Shown: positions 52,706-63,731, numbered from the stretch's first letter. The stretch: DNA of 64,000 bases from Verrucomicrobiota bacterium (GCA_016871495.1 VHDF01000002.1:47055-111054), one strand, 5' to 3'. Numbers and translations are program-made. The notes: generated from the sequence alone by a model not told the origin.

Positions 52706-54010
52706 TTAGGAACGAAGTTTCCGTGTCAACTTGGCGGCGTAAGCGCCGTCGGTGTCGCACTGTCCGGGCAGCAATTCGCGTTCGCTTTCGAGCGCGTAAT
52801 CGGGGTGCCGTGCCAGGAAGGCTGACACGTTCTCCTGATTTTCCTCCGATTCGATGCTGCACGTGCTATAGACCAGGGTGCCGCCGGGTTTCAGCAAGGG
52901 GGCCGCCTGGTCAAGGATCTCTGCTTGCAAGTTGACCAGACGCTCGATCTCGCTCGGACGAATGCGCAGCCTGACTTCAAGCCGCCGGCGCATGACTCCG
53001 GTGTTCGAACATGGGGCATCCACCAGAATGCGATCGAACGCGGTGTTCAATTCCGGGAAGACCACGCAGTCCGATTTGGTGGCATGGACGATCGTGGCAC
53101 CGAGACGGGCGCAATTCTCGCGCAGCAACGGCAACCGGTCGAAGGCCCGGTCCTGCGCCGCGATTTGGCCGCGATTCTCCATCCGTTGGGCGATGAAGGT
53201 CGATTTGCCGCCCGGCGCCGCGCACAGGTCGAGCACGGCTTTTCCCGGGCGTGGGTCCAAGAGGATCACCGAAAGCAGCGTGCTGGGGTCCTGGATATAA
53301 AACCAGCCATCCTTGAAGCTGTTCAGGCGGGCCAGGGGAGGAGACTTCTTGAGACAAAAAACAAGGTTTTCTCCCGTCCAATCGTAGGTGCGGAAGTCGT
53401 AGTCCACCCCCTCCTCGCGCCAACGTTCCACCAATTTCTCAGGAGTTGTTTTCAGCGTGTTGATGCGCGCGAACACTCGGGCCGGCGTATTGTTGGCCGC
53501 CAGGATGGCGCGTGTTCGTTCTGTTCCAAACTTGCTTTGCCAGCGTTCAACCAGCCAGGGGGGATGCGAATAAGCGGTGGCGGGATCCTCAATCTCCAGT
53601 TCCCTTAACTCCGCGGCCAGGGTTTCCCGGTCACGCAGGGCCTGGCGGAGAATGGCGTTGACGAAGCCGGACTGCGGTCCGAAGCCAAGCTCCCGCGCTT
53701 GCTGGACTGCTTGATCCACGGCGGCGTGAGGCGGCACGCGGTCGAGGTGAAAGATCTGAAAGAACGCGACGCGCAAAATGGTCTGCAAGGTTCGCTTTTG
53801 CTGGGGCTGGCGGGCATAACGCGCGAGGATCCAGTCCAGGCGGGCGCTCCAACGGGCGACCCCGAAAACCAACTCGCGGCACAGCGCGCGGTCGGGACCG
53901 GGGAGCCCCGACTGATCGAGTTTGGCGTCCAGGCGATCTTCGAGAAACTCGCCGGAAGGGTCACGCGCGAGAAGCTCCACGGCAATTTGTCTTGGCCTTT
54001 CAACTGGCAC
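52706..54010 (-). CDS. rsmB: 16S rRNA (cytosine-967-C5)-methyltransferase
   Basis: A 434-residue SAM-dependent enzyme. The N-terminal NusB-like domain (RQIAVELLARD; LDRVPPHAAVDQAVQQARELG) is followed by the Sun/NOL methyltransferase fold: DLCAAPGGKSTFIAQRM (SAM site), VDAPCSNTGVMRRR with the Cys of motif IV, and VYSTCSIESEENQENV with the catalytic Cys of motif VI. GTG 54010 starts just before the NusB domain; an ATG at 54136 would overlap the divergent greA-like gene and adds unmatched residues. Confidence 0.9.
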   Translation of the reverse strand: MPVERPRQIAVELLARDPSGEFLEDRLDAKLDQSGLPGPDRALCRELVFGVARWSARLDWILARYARQPQQKRTLQTILRVAFFQIFHLDRVPPHAAVDQAVQQARELGFGPQSGFVNAILRQALRDRETLAAELRELEIEDPATAYSHPPWLVERWQSKFGTERTRAILAANNTPARVFARINTLKTTPEKLVERWREEGVDYDFRTYDWTGENLVFCLKKSPPLARLNSFKDGWFYIQDPSTLLSVILLDPRPGKAVLDLCAAPGGKSTFIAQRMENRGQIAAQDRAFDRLPLLRENCARLGATIVHATKSDCVVFPELNTAFDRILVDAPCSNTGVMRRRLEVRLRIRPSEIERLVNLQAEILDQAAPLLKPGGTLVYSTCSIESEENQENVSAFLARHPDYALESERELLPGQCDTDGAYAAKLTRKLRS

Positions 54011-54065
54011 GCCCGTATCATCTCCGTCTGTCCATGGGCAGGCGAGAGAATTGGATCCATTACCT

Positions 54066-55958
54066 ATGAGAGAAGAGTTCGACAAGCTGGTGGCGGCGGG
54101 GAAGATTGGGCGGCACCATGTGGAGCCGTTGATCACGCTGGTGCAGGGCGGCTATTGCATGCACCGCAGTTGGGGGTTTGGGAAGATTACCACCGTGGAC
54201 ACGGTGTTTTCCCGGGTCACGGTGGATTTTCACGGCAAGCCGGGCCATTCGATGGACTTGGCGTTCGCGGTCGACTCCCTCAAGGCCATTCCGGCCGCGC
54301 ATGTGCTGGCCCGCAAGGCTTCGGATCTGCACGGTTTGCGCCAGATGGCGGCGTTGCATCATTTGGACTTGATCAAGCTGGTTGTGGAGAGCTACGGCGG
54401 GAAGGCCACCCTCGATCAGATTCAGTCCGTTCTTGTTCCAGAAGTGATCACGGAGGACTGGAAGAAGTGGTGGGAGGCGGCCAAGCGGGAGTTGAACAAG
54501 GACGGCCATTTCCAGGTACCCGCCAAAAAGTCAGAGCCGATTACGTATCAGGCGAAGGAAACTTCGCTGCAAGACCGGCTCATGTCGGATTTTCGGGCCG
54601 CCAAAGGGCTGAAAGCCAAGCTGGCGGTGGGCTACGAGGTTCAGAAATGCCTTGCGGACATGAGCGACGCGGCCTCGGCGGTCCGCGATGTGCGAGCCGC
54701 ATTGAACGCCGACATCCAGTCGCATCAGCGCACGATGCCGGCCCTGGCTCTGGAAGCCATTTTCTTGCGTGACGAGCTGGCCGCGACCGCTTCCGTCGCG
54801 ACTGGCGCGGACGAAATCGCCTCCCAAGCCGTTTGGGCACAGCATTCGAAGTTGGCGCCATTGTTGGAACTCATGCCGGCCGCCAAGCATCGCCGCGCGT
54901 TGCAATCCTTTCTCAAGGCCAATCCAGCCGGGTGGGAGGAGGCGGTGCTGGGCCTTCTCAATGCCGTTACGGCCAAACTCTGCGGGGAATGCGCCAGCCT
55001 CCTCATTCAGGAGGGCAAGTTGCTCTCCCTCAAGGATACGCTCGCACGCTTGATCAGTCATCACCAGGCCAGCAGCGAATTGCTGCTCTGGCTGGCCAAG
55101 GAACGTTCGGACGCATTCGCCGACATTCTGGGGCCGGAGGTGTTCCGCGCCATGCTCACCGCGATGGAGCGGGATCAATTCAACGAGAAAAAGTCGAACC
55201 GGCTGCGCGACTTCATCCTCGACGACCATGACCTTTTGGTCGAATTGATCGGAACCGCCGATATCGAGGTGATTAAAGATCTCACGCGGGCGCTTCAGCT
55301 TTCGCCGAGCTTCGATGACATGGACAAGCGGTCGCTCCTCGCTCGCATCGTGAAGAGTTACCCGGCCATTCAAAGCCTGATTTCCGGTGATCAGGTCAAG
55401 CAGGATGCGGCCCTTGTGGTTTCCTGGCCCAGCCTCGAGCGTCGCCGCGACGAGTATCAGGATTTGGTGCAGAAAAAGATTCCTGCAAACTCGAAGGAAA
55501 TCGCCATCGCGCGAAGTTACGGGGACCTGCGCGAGAATCACGAATACAAGGCGGCGAAGGAAATGCAGAAGATCCTCATGCGCCGCAAATCGGAGCTCGA
55601 AGCTCAACTCGTGAGGGCTCGCGGCACCGATTTCGCAAACCCGCGCACCGATGTCGTCAGCATCGGCGCCGAAGTGCGTGTCACCGACCTCGACAATCAC
55701 AATCCCGAAGCTTATTCGATCCTGGGTGCGTGGGACTTCGATGCTGAGAAGCACATCATCAGTTATTTGAGTCCCATGGCGCAGGCCATGCTCGGGAAAA
55801 AGGCGGGGGAAGTCGTGGAATTTGAACTGGATGGCGCCAAACGGAATTACCGTCTTGATGCCATCACGACTTCCCAATGCATTCCGTCCTCCTCTCATTC
55901 CGTGGCCACTCCCTCCGCGGCACCTGATGCGGCTCCGGCGGATGGAGCTGCCTCCTGA
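54066..55958 (+). CDS. Very long GreA/GreB-type transcript cleavage factor-like protein
   Basis: A 630-residue protein. About 470 residues form an all-helical N-terminal region of unrecognised type (YCMHRSWGFGKITTVD near the start; later ALQSFLKANPAGWEEAVLGL). The last ~150 residues are GreA: the coiled coil with the acidic tip YGDLRENHEYKAAKEMQ (about 485), which reaches the polymerase active site, then an FKBP-like domain (VGAEVRVTDLDNHNP) ending PSAAPDAAPADGA. Classical GreA is about 158 residues. Similar long forms occur in Verrucomicrobiota as far as I know. It probably rescues stalled RNA polymerase; the extension may bind a partner. Confidence 0.8.
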   Translation: MREEFDKLVAAGKIGRHHVEPLITLVQGGYCMHRSWGFGKITTVDTVFSRVTVDFHGKPGHSMDLAFAVDSLKAIPAAHVLARKASDLHGLRQMAALHHLDLIKLVVESYGGKATLDQIQSVLVPEVITEDWKKWWEAAKRELNKDGHFQVPAKKSEPITYQAKETSLQDRLMSDFRAAKGLKAKLAVGYEVQKCLADMSDAASAVRDVRAALNADIQSHQRTMPALALEAIFLRDELAATASVATGADEIASQAVWAQHSKLAPLLELMPAAKHRRALQSFLKANPAGWEEAVLGLLNAVTAKLCGECASLLIQEGKLLSLKDTLARLISHHQASSELLLWLAKERSDAFADILGPEVFRAMLTAMERDQFNEKKSNRLRDFILDDHDLLVELIGTADIEVIKDLTRALQLSPSFDDMDKRSLLARIVKSYPAIQSLISGDQVKQDAALVVSWPSLERRRDEYQDLVQKKIPANSKEIAIARSYGDLRENHEYKAAKEMQKILMRRKSELEAQLVRARGTDFANPRTDVVSIGAEVRVTDLDNHNPEAYSILGAWDFDAEKHIISYLSPMAQAMLGKKAGEVVEFELDGAKRNYRLDAITTSQCIPSSSHSVATPSAAPDAAPADGAAS

Positions 55959-56199
55959 TGGTTCGGGCCGGGCGCCCGCTTCCGTTCCGTCTTGGGTGAG
56001 TCTCCCGGGTGAGCTCCGACCTTCCTTGATTGAACCTGGAAACGGGAATTCACCAACTTCGCCAGCCCGGGACTCGTGGAAAAACTGAGAGCGTCTCGAT
56101 GTTCGGATGTGGCTGCGGCTGGTCTGCGACACAGCCGCGCTCCCCAAAATGATCTTCCGATCGCTTGATGCTGATCAGTGGCCGTTTCCAGGGAACGGG

Positions 56200-57036
56200 T
56201 CACTGCCCGGGGGGGCGCTGCGGGATTTCGACTTCGAATTCGAAGACCACCGAGGCACCATCGGGCGACAGGTTAGGGGAGAGCTTCATGTGAATGGAGT
56301 TCTCTGGCGTGTTGCCGACGGCGATGGTTCCACTCCCTCCGCTGCTCAGGGCCAGGTTGGGCGCGGCGACGACCGTGACGCCCGACGCCCCGGTAAAGCT
56401 CTTTTCCAGGACTTCCGCCGCGGCCGGCTCCAGCACGCTGGCCCTCGTTGGATCCGCCATCGCCGCTAATCCCAGCCGGTTCCCTGAGGGTTCGTCCACA
56501 TCCAGGAGGCGGGCCTGGAATCCCACCGTCTGGGCTGTGTTTCCCTGGTTTCCCGGCAGGGTGGGTTGGAGCAGGATAAAATGATGTCGGCCATGCGGTC
56601 CCACCCAATTGCCCAGGACCAGGGTTTGACGATCTCTGAGCTTGCCTTGAGACTGGATTTTCAGCTTGTTGCCTTCTTGAAACATCTGCACCCGGGGAGC
56701 GCCCGCGCCTGCATCGGAAGGAACTTTGGGCTGCTCTGCGCTGCCCGATCGAGGGTTCCCCGCCGCCGCGGCCAGTTGTTGGCGCAACTGCCCGACTTCT
56801 CCCCTCAACCTCAGCAGCTCTCTCATTTGATCTGAAGCAAGCGACTGCGATCCGCGGGTCTTGGCGAGGGCATTCGAGGCTTTCGAAAGTTCGCCCGCCA
56901 GAAGGGTGTTTTGAGCCAGGGCCTGCGCCGACTTTTCCTGGGCAGCCGCCAGTCGCGCTTGCAGCCCGCTCCTTTGGTAAAACAGGAAGCCCGTCAGGCC
57001 CAGGAGGATCAAGGAGACGGCGAAGGATTTGTTCAT
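56200..57036 (-). CDS. Hypothetical membrane-anchored coiled-coil protein
   Basis: A 278-residue protein, not recognised. One N-terminal helix ([17 protein letters not shown]) is followed by a coiled coil (about 30-95; [34 protein letters not shown]), a Pro/Ala-rich linker, and a beta-rich domain ([39 protein letters not shown]). Its ATG overlaps the metH stop (ATGA), so it is cotranslated with metH although no functional link is apparent. The convergent gap 55959-56199 on its right-hand side is empty. Confidence 0.75.
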   Translation of the reverse strand: MNKSFAVSLILLGLTGFLFYQRSGLQARLAAAQEKSAQALAQNTLLAGELSKASNALAKTRGSQSLASDQMRELLRLRGEVGQLRQQLAAAAGNPRSGSAEQPKVPSDAGAGAPRVQMFQEGNKLKIQSQGKLRDRQTLVLGNWVGPHGRHHFILLQPTLPGNQGNTAQTVGFQARLLDVDEPSGNRLGLAAMADPTRASVLEPAAAEVLEKSFTGASGVTVVAAPNLALSSGGSGTIAVGNTPENSIHMKLSPNLSPDGASVVFEFEVEIPQRPPGQ

Positions 57037-60000
57037 CGATAATTTAAGTAAGGGGCCAGCCATTTCTCGACTTCAGCCAAGGCAAGACCCTTGCGGCGCG
57101 CATAGTCTTCGACTTGATCCAAGCCCAGTTTGCCCACCGCAAAATATTTGGCTTCAGGATGAGCAAAGTAAAGTCCGCTGACACTCGCCCCAGGCCACAT
57201 GGCGTAGCTCTCGGTCAAGCGAATGCCCGTCTTCGCCTCGGCATCCAGGAGCCGCCAGAGCGTGCCTTTCTCGGTGTGGTCCGGACAGGCCGGATACCCC
57301 GCGGCCGGACGGATGCCACGGTAATTCTCCTCGATCATGTCCGAAGGACTCAACGAGTTCGCAGGTTCGAAACCCCACGCGGTTCGGGCGCGGGCATGGA
57401 GGTATTCCGCGAAGGCTTCGGCGAGCCGGTCGGCCAGCGCCTCTGCCATGATCGCCTGATAATCGTCGTGCGCGGCCTTTCGTTCCCGAACCCAGGCCTC
57501 CAGTCCCAATCCTGCGGTCACCGCAAAGGCGCCCAAGCTGTCCACCGGTCCCGAGTTTCCGCAGGGCGCGATGAAATCCGCCAGGCATCGCCGGGGCGCC
57601 TTCGCCGGGTCGATCGCCTGCTGGCGGAGAAAGTGAAAGACGGCGGAGGGCTTGGTTTCGCCGGGCGAGGTCCAGAGGGCCACGTCATCCCCTTCGGATG
57701 CGGCAGGGAAAAAGCCGTACACCCCGCGCAAGCCGGTGCGCCGTTCCTGCACCATGCGTTCCAGCAGTTCTTGCGCGTCCTTGAACAGCGCGCGCGCCTC
57801 TGCTCCGTGGTTGGGATGCTCGAAAATGGATGGAAACCGGCCGCGCAATTCCCAGGTATGGAAGAACGGCGACCAATCGATGAATGGAATGACGTCCTGC
57901 ATCGTGATGACCTCGTCGGGGGGGGCTCCCGTCCCCTCGGTTCCGAAAGTTTTCAAACCCCAGAAACTCGGCTGCGGCACGGAAGCGTGCGATAAGCGGG
58001 GCGCTTGCGCGCGGGCCTCGACCAGGCTCATCAACGTGGGGCGAGTCGCCTCGTGCCGGGAACGGAGGGCCGAATACTCCTCGCGAATCTGCCTCACGAG
58101 CGCGGGTTTCTGCTCCCGATTCAGCAAGCCACTGACCACGGGCACCGCCCGCGAGGCGTCGAGGACATGGATGACGGGGGACTCGCATCGCGGCGCGATT
58201 TTGACCGCCGTGTGAGCTTTGCTGGTGGTCGCGCCTCCAATCAACAACGGCAAGCCCACGCCGAGCCGTTGCATTTCAGCGGCCACGTGCTGCATCTCGT
58301 CGAGCGATGGCGTGATCAACCCGCTCAAGCCGATGATGTCCACCGCTTCCTGGCGGGCGGTTTCGAGGATTTTCTCGCAGGAAACCATCACTCCAAGGTC
58401 GAGGATTTCGTAGTTGTTGCAGCCCAGGACGACGCCAACGATGTTCTTGCCGATGTCATGCACATCCCCCTTGACCGTGGCGAGCAAGACTTTGCCCTGA
58501 GGACGCACGCTCAAGCCCTGCGCCGCCCTTTCCGCTTTCTCCACTTCCATGAAGGGGGTCAAGTAGTTCACCGCCTTTTTCATCACTCGCGCGGACTTGA
58601 CGACTTGCGGGAGAAACATTTTGCCGGCGCCGAATAAGTCGCCCACCACGTTCATACCGTCCATCAGCGGCCCTTCGATCACCGCCAGCGGTTTGCCCAG
58701 TTTGAGCCGCGCTTCCTCCACGTCCTGCTCGATGTGTGTGTCATGTCCGTTGATCAACGCGTGCTCGAGGCGCTTTTCCACCTCCAGGCTGCGCCAGGGG
58801 GCGGTCCCTCGTTCAGCCGAGGCCTCCGGCTTGACCCCTTTGAGCTGTTCACCGAGGGCGACCAGTCGTTCCGTGGCATCGGGACGCCGGTTCAGCAGCA
58901 CATCCTCGACGTGTTCCAACAGGACGGGCTCGATTTCCTGGTACACCTCGAGCATGCCGGCATTGACGATTCCCATGTCGAGTCCGGCCTGAATGGCGTG
59001 GAACAATAACGCGCTGTTCATGGCCTCGCGCACTTTGTTGTTGCCGCGAAAACTGAAACTGATGTTGCTGACCCCGCCGCTGACGCGCGCCCCGGGCAGA
59101 TGGCTCTTGATCCAGCGAGTGGCTTCGATGAAATGAACCGCGTAGTTATTGTGTTCCTCAATGCCGGTCCCCACCGTCAGGATGTTCGGATCGAAAATGA
59201 TGTCCTCCGGAGCAACCCCCGCTTGGTCCACCAGCAGCCGGTAGCTGCGCTCGCAGATCTGAATCTTGCGGTCCAACGTGTCCGCCTGGCCGCGCTCGTC
59301 GAAGGCCATGACCACCACGGCGGCGCCGTATTGTCGGATGATCCTCGCTTGTTCGAGGAAGGAGATCTCGCCTTCCTTGAGCGAGATGGAATTGACCACA
59401 CCCTTGCCTTGCAGGCATTTCAAACCCGCTTCCAGAACCGACCACTTGGAGGAATCCACCATCACGGGAACTTTGGCGATATCCGGCTCGGCCGCGATCC
59501 ATTGCAGGAATCGTGTCATGGCGGCGGGTCCGTCCAGCATGCCTTCGTCCATGTTGACGTCCAAAATGTTCGCGCCATTCTCCACCTGTTGTCTCGCCAC
59601 CGCCCCCGCGTCCTCGAAGCGGCCTTCTTTGATTAATTTCGCGAACTTGGGTGAGCCCGTGACATTGGTTCTTTCTCCCACCATGAGGAAGGTACCCTCG
59701 GTATGCACCAAGGGTTGAGTGCCGCTGAGGCAGAGCTGCGGATCGATGGAAGGGATGGGGCGGGGGGGGACACCCTCCAAGGCCTTGGCGATGGCGGCCA
59801 CGTGCGCGGGCGTATTGCCGCAGCAGCCGCCCGCAATGTTGAGCAAACCGCTTCGCCCGAAATCCAGCATCTGACAGCTCATGTGCTCCGGCAGCAGGTC
59901 GAAGCCGGTGGCGGAGAGCGGATTCGGCAGTCCTGCGTTGGGATAGCAAGAGATGAATGCGTCCGCCACGTCCGCCAGCGCCGTCAACGAGGGTCGCATC

Positions 60001-60854
60001 AAGTCGGGTCCAAGCGAACAGTTGAGCCCGACCGCGAGAGGGCTGGCATGACGCACCGCGTGCCACCAGGCTTCCACGCGCTGGCCCGAAATCATGGTTT
60101 CGCCGCCGCGTCCTACCGCGGCAGAGATGATCAGCGGCAGTTGTTTCGCCTCCTGCTCGAAAACGCGCTGAATCGCGACCAGCGCGGCTTTGGCGTTGAG
60201 GGAATCGAAAATGGTTTCCACCAGCAGAAGGTCCACTCCGCCATCCATCAAGGCCTTCACTTGATCGGCGTACGCCTTCGCCACCTGATCGAAGGTCACC
60301 ACCCGGAAGGACGCGTCCGAGGCATCCGGCGAGATCGAAAGCGAGACCGTCAGCGGTCCGATGGCGCCGGCGACGAATCGCGGCGTCCCGGTCTCTCGAG
60401 CCACCCGGTCCGCCCAGTGGCGGCACAGTCGGGCGGACTCGACGTTCAGTTCCGCCGCCAGTTGCCGCAGGAAGGGGTCTCCCACAACACGCTCGTAGAA
60501 TTCGGGATCTTTGCGACCTCCCTTTTCCCGCGGATCCTCCACGAAGAACTCGCTTTGTCCGAGACTGGTGGCGGAGAAAGTGTTGGTCTCGACGATATCC
60601 GCCCCGGCTTCCAGGAACCGGCGATGGACATCGCCGACCACGTCCGGGCGGGTCAAGCTGAGGAGGTCCCCGTTGTTGAGGAGACTTTTGGACGACTCGC
60701 GGAAGCGGTCACCGCGGGCTGCTTCCTCGGTCAGGCCGTATTCCCGGAGGGTGGTGCCCATGGCGCCGTCGATGATGACGATGCGCTTCCGCAGCAGCCG
60801 TTCCAGGGGCGAGTCCGGAACCCGCCCCGCCGATCCAGAAGATGCGCGCTTCAT
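57033..60854 (-). CDS. metH: Cobalamin-dependent methionine synthase
   Basis: A 1273-residue modular enzyme transferring methyl from 5-methyl-THF through cobalamin to homocysteine. Modules in order: Hcy-binding barrel with zinc Cys in LNCSLG (about 278) and GGCCGNTP (about 345); pterin domain ([14 protein letters not shown], about 390-640); cobalamin cap and Rossmann domain with axial His in [11 protein letters not shown] (about 798) and GGATTSKAH; and the reactivation domain ([18 protein letters not shown]). All modules are present. A hypothetical gene is coupled behind it. It needs B12; no cobalamin riboswitch was recognised in the 130 bp upstream. Confidence 0.97.
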   Translation of the reverse strand: MKRASSGSAGRVPDSPLERLLRKRIVIIDGAMGTTLREYGLTEEAARGDRFRESSKSLLNNGDLLSLTRPDVVGDVHRRFLEAGADIVETNTFSATSLGQSEFFVEDPREKGGRKDPEFYERVVGDPFLRQLAAELNVESARLCRHWADRVARETGTPRFVAGAIGPLTVSLSISPDASDASFRVVTFDQVAKAYADQVKALMDGGVDLLLVETIFDSLNAKAALVAIQRVFEQEAKQLPLIISAAVGRGGETMISGQRVEAWWHAVRHASPLAVGLNCSLGPDLMRPSLTALADVADAFISCYPNAGLPNPLSATGFDLLPEHMSCQMLDFGRSGLLNIAGGCCGNTPAHVAAIAKALEGVPPRPIPSIDPQLCLSGTQPLVHTEGTFLMVGERTNVTGSPKFAKLIKEGRFEDAGAVARQQVENGANILDVNMDEGMLDGPAAMTRFLQWIAAEPDIAKVPVMVDSSKWSVLEAGLKCLQGKGVVNSISLKEGEISFLEQARIIRQYGAAVVVMAFDERGQADTLDRKIQICERSYRLLVDQAGVAPEDIIFDPNILTVGTGIEEHNNYAVHFIEATRWIKSHLPGARVSGGVSNISFSFRGNNKVREAMNSALLFHAIQAGLDMGIVNAGMLEVYQEIEPVLLEHVEDVLLNRRPDATERLVALGEQLKGVKPEASAERGTAPWRSLEVEKRLEHALINGHDTHIEQDVEEARLKLGKPLAVIEGPLMDGMNVVGDLFGAGKMFLPQVVKSARVMKKAVNYLTPFMEVEKAERAAQGLSVRPQGKVLLATVKGDVHDIGKNIVGVVLGCNNYEILDLGVMVSCEKILETARQEAVDIIGLSGLITPSLDEMQHVAAEMQRLGVGLPLLIGGATTSKAHTAVKIAPRCESPVIHVLDASRAVPVVSGLLNREQKPALVRQIREEYSALRSRHEATRPTLMSLVEARAQAPRLSHASVPQPSFWGLKTFGTEGTGAPPDEVITMQDVIPFIDWSPFFHTWELRGRFPSIFEHPNHGAEARALFKDAQELLERMVQERRTGLRGVYGFFPAASEGDDVALWTSPGETKPSAVFHFLRQQAIDPAKAPRRCLADFIAPCGNSGPVDSLGAFAVTAGLGLEAWVRERKAAHDDYQAIMAEALADRLAEAFAEYLHARARTAWGFEPANSLSPSDMIEENYRGIRPAAGYPACPDHTEKGTLWRLLDAEAKTGIRLTESYAMWPGASVSGLYFAHPEAKYFAVGKLGLDQVEDYARRKGLALAEVEKWLAPYLNYR

Positions 60855-60904
60855 GGAAGCATCCTGGCAGCGGTGTTTTGGTTCGAAAAGCGAAAAATCA
60901 ACCC

Positions 60905-60927
60905 ATCAAGATATGTAGATATTTAAC
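60905..60927 (-). promoter_or_regulatory. AT-rich imperfect palindrome upstream of metH (possible operator/promoter)
   Basis: ATCAAGATATGTAGATATTTAAC is a sharply AT-rich island, 50 bp upstream of the metH ATG and between metH and a divergent nuclease gene. ATAT halves are spaced symmetrically around GTAG. It may hold the metH promoter and an ArsR-type (SAM/SAH-responsive) operator, but this is inference. Confidence 0.3.
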
Positions 60928-60981
60928 TCTTTCCACGATTCGCTCCTTGTCCGTCATGGCTTGCCCCCCTAGCCTTCGCGC

Positions 60982-62355
60982 ATGAAGGTTGCCAATCTCA
61001 ATCCCCAATCCGATATCGGTGCGTCCAGTTGGCTGCTCGAGATGGACGGTCACCGGCTGCTCATGGATGCCGGGGTGCATCCCAAAAAGGAGGGGTTGGA
61101 GGGGCTTCCGCTCTACGACCGGATTGAAGGGCGCGAGATGGACGCCATCGCGATCTCGCATTGTCATCATGACCATGTGGGGTCGCTCCCGGTGGCGGTG
61201 CGGCGGTTTCCGCGGGCGCATGTGATGATGCCGGAGTTGAGTTACTTCATCGTCGAGCGGGTGCTGCATAATTCCGTCAACGTCATGACCAAGCAGCGCG
61301 ACGAGGTGGGCATCCGGGAGTATCCCCTCTATACCCACAACGAGGTGGACGACATCGCCTCGATTTTTCAGGGGTTTCGGTACAACCGGGAGATTGAGTG
61401 GGCGGCTTTTCACAAGAGCCGGACCGGCCAGAATTCCCCGACGCTTGAGTTTTTTGATGCCGGCCATTGTCTGGGTTCCGCGGGCTTGCTGGTGCGCGGC
61501 CGGAAGGAAACCCTGTTTTACACCGGCGACGTCTCCTTTTGCGAACAGACGCTTTTGAAAGGAGCTCGCTTCGAAGGTGTGCGGGCCGATGTGCTCATCA
61601 TGGAGACCACGCGGGGCAGCCATCCGACGAGCCAGCGGACTCGCGCCGAGGAGACGGGGCGGCTGGCTGCGGCCATTCACTCCGTGCTGGCCCGCAAGGG
61701 CAGCGTGTTGATTCCGACATTCGCCCTGGGCCGGACCCAGGAAATCCTCGCCTTGCTGGCGCTGTTGATGCGGGAGGGAAAATTGAAGCGGCAGCCCGTT
61801 TACATCGGGGGCTTGGGCCGGGTGTTTACCGAGATTTACGATCTGCAAGCCGACCGCACGCATCGCAATCACCGCCACTTGCAACTGCACGAGTCTCTGG
61901 ATCTGGTGGTGCTCTCTAAGCCCGAACTCGATCGCATCAAGCTGGGGAGCGGACGGATTTTTGTGATGACCGCTGGCATGATGAACGAGCACACCGCGGC
62001 TCACGACCTGGCCGTTCGCATGCTGGGCGAGGAAAAGCACGCCATCTATTTTGTGGGTTATGCCGATCCCCAGAGCCCCGGCGGCCGCGTCAAAGCTTCC
62101 GGCCATGGACAAACGTTTATTATGAGCGGATCGGCGGGAGAAGTGACGCGTCGATGCCAGTTGGACTCCTTCGATCTCACGGCCCATGCCAATCGGGAAG
62201 AGTTGCTTGAATTTGTGGGCGAAGTTGAACCTCAAAAGGTCATTTTGGGCCACGGCGACGATGCGGCCCGGGAATGGTTCAAAGCACAAATCCGAACCCA
62301 ATACCCCAAGATCCGGATCCTGGATCCCGCACCCGGCGAAACTCTGTCCCTGTAG
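60982..62355 (+). CDS. Metallo-beta-lactamase/beta-CASP RNA-processing nuclease-like protein
   Basis: A 457-residue MBL-fold hydrolase of the CPSF73/YSH1-type. Metal-binding motifs: SHCHHDHVG (near 55), DAGHCLGSAG, TGDVSF, and C-terminal HAN (LTAHANREELLE) and GHGD. The beta-CASP insert contains VLIPTFALGRTQEILALL. Such proteins act as RNA endo- or exonucleases. The last strands (EPQKVILGHGDDAAREW) form an RMMBL end. Divergent from metH; no partner gene nearby. Confidence 0.88.
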   Translation: MKVANLNPQSDIGASSWLLEMDGHRLLMDAGVHPKKEGLEGLPLYDRIEGREMDAIAISHCHHDHVGSLPVAVRRFPRAHVMMPELSYFIVERVLHNSVNVMTKQRDEVGIREYPLYTHNEVDDIASIFQGFRYNREIEWAAFHKSRTGQNSPTLEFFDAGHCLGSAGLLVRGRKETLFYTGDVSFCEQTLLKGARFEGVRADVLIMETTRGSHPTSQRTRAEETGRLAAAIHSVLARKGSVLIPTFALGRTQEILALLALLMREGKLKRQPVYIGGLGRVFTEIYDLQADRTHRNHRHLQLHESLDLVVLSKPELDRIKLGSGRIFVMTAGMMNEHTAAHDLAVRMLGEEKHAIYFVGYADPQSPGGRVKASGHGQTFIMSGSAGEVTRRCQLDSFDLTAHANREELLEFVGEVEPQKVILGHGDDAAREWFKAQIRTQYPKIRILDPAPGETLSL

Positions 62356-62431
62356 CCGGCAAAGCTTCGGAGGGAGTCATTGTCGCCTCTGGTCAGGCTA
62401 CGCGGCTGGAGGACTTCAGTGGGGCGGGATT

Positions 62432-62520
62432 GGGCGGCGTTGAAGCGCCGTGAACGGCGCGGTCCGGGCGGAGCGCGGCGTTTACGCCGTTCCTAAGTGT
62501 GTCTTCGAAGGGACGCGGCA
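62432..62520. repeat. Intergenic repeat family B, copy 3 (inverted, diverged)
   Basis: Contains GTGTCTTCGAAGGGACGCGG, the complement of the CCTTTGAAGACAC block of copies 1 and 2, and GCGGCGTTTACGCCG and GCGCCGTGAACGGCGC stems. The remaining 62356-62615 has no gene. Confidence 0.6.
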
Positions 62521-62615
62521 AGTCCCACCTTGAACAACTTCGGAACGCGCCGATCCGAATCGCTCCTCCTGTTTGCGGCTTGCTTGCCTCCCCGGCTTGG
62601 TTCCAAGATGGGCCC

Positions 62616-63731
62616 ATGGAGGTCAAGGAAGCGCTGATCGCGCTGAACATGGTGGATCATCTCGGTCCCATTCGTCTGAAGCAACTTCTGCAGTATTTTC
62701 CTTCGCCGGTGGAATTGTTGTCCGCGAGCGAGTCTGAGTTGAGCCGGGTTCCGGGCATCGGTCCTGAAACAGCTCACGCGATCGCACATTGGGATAAGTT
62801 GGTGGATCTTGCCGGAGAGATGCAGCGCATCGCCGCCTTCGGTTGTTCGGTTCTCGTTGAATCTGACCCGGAATATCCAGCGGCATTGCGGGAGATTTAT
62901 GATCCCCCCATCGTGTTGTATGTGCAGGGGGCGTTGCAGGATCGCGACCGGCACGGATTGGCGGTGGTGGGTTCGCGCCGGAGTTCGCCCTATGGATTGG
63001 AGACGGCGCGGCGGTTATCGTATCAGCTTGCGGGGGCGGGCTTGACGGTCGTCAGCGGCGGAGCCCGGGGCATCGACACGGCGGCACATCAAGGCGCCCT
63101 GAGCGCGAAAGGACGAACGGTGGCGGTGTTAGGGACGGGCATCAATCTCGTCTTCCCGCCGGAAAACGCCGAACTCTATCGAAAGATCGCGTCCGGAGGT
63201 GCGGTAATGACGCAGTTTCCTTTTAACCGTCCTGCCGATCGCCAGTCCTTTCCGATCCGGAACCGACTCGTGGCGGGAATGACGCTTGGCACCCTGGTGG
63301 TGGAGGCGCCCCTGAATAGCGGCGCGATGATCACGGCGAATTTCGCCGTGGAATACGGCCGCCAAGTGTTTGCGGTGCCCGGGCGGATCGACTCGCCCGG
63401 GAGCAAAGGATGCCATGAATTGATCAAGAAGGGCGCCAAACTCTGCGAGGGGGTCGATGACGTGCTGGGGGAATTCGAGTATCTGTTTCCCCCTTCACGT
63501 TCAGCCCGTGGAACCGGCCGGGCCGAGGTCGTGCTGCCGCTCAATGATCAGGAAACCCGGCTGCTGGGTTTTCTGGAGGACGGCGAGAAATCCATCGACG
63601 AGTTGATCCGCGCGTCCGGCCTCAGCAGTTCGGTGGTGTCCGTCGCCTTGCTGGGATTGGAGCTGAAAAGACTGGTCCAACCGTTTCCTGGAAAGATCTT
63701 CGCGAGGGTTCAGAGGGTGCAGGAACCATGA
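62616..63731 (+). CDS. dprA: DNA-processing protein A
   Basis: A 371-residue RecA-loading protein for natural transformation. N-terminal SAM/HhH-like part (LNMVDHLGPIRLKQLLQYF, VPGIGPETAHAI), then the Rossmann core VVGSRRSSPYGLETARRL, SGGARGIDTAAHQGAL, FPIRNRLVAGM and VFAVPGRIDSPGSKGCHELI. A winged-helix domain (about 310-365; DDGEKSIDELIRASGL-like) ends it. ATG 62616 gives the normal length. It protects incoming ssDNA and loads RecA; no com genes are in the window. Confidence 0.93.
   Translation: MEVKEALIALNMVDHLGPIRLKQLLQYFPSPVELLSASESELSRVPGIGPETAHAIAHWDKLVDLAGEMQRIAAFGCSVLVESDPEYPAALREIYDPPIVLYVQGALQDRDRHGLAVVGSRRSSPYGLETARRLSYQLAGAGLTVVSGGARGIDTAAHQGALSAKGRTVAVLGTGINLVFPPENAELYRKIASGGAVMTQFPFNRPADRQSFPIRNRLVAGMTLGTLVVEAPLNSGAMITANFAVEYGRQVFAVPGRIDSPGSKGCHELIKKGAKLCEGVDDVLGEFEYLFPPSRSARGTGRAEVVLPLNDQETRLLGFLEDGEKSIDELIRASGLSSSVVSVALLGLELKRLVQPFPGKIFARVQRVQEP

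Noticed and set aside
54531..56147. 538-codon minus-strand frame over the GreA-like gene
   Set aside because: Antisense shadow; the plus-strand frame has the GreA motifs.
60855..60981. Cobalamin or SAM/SAH riboswitch before metH
   Set aside because: The region is only about 130 bp and shows no B12-box or SAM/SAH core.
60898..62301. 467-codon minus-strand frame over the beta-CASP nuclease
   Set aside because: Antisense shadow of a frame with full metallo-beta-lactamase motifs.
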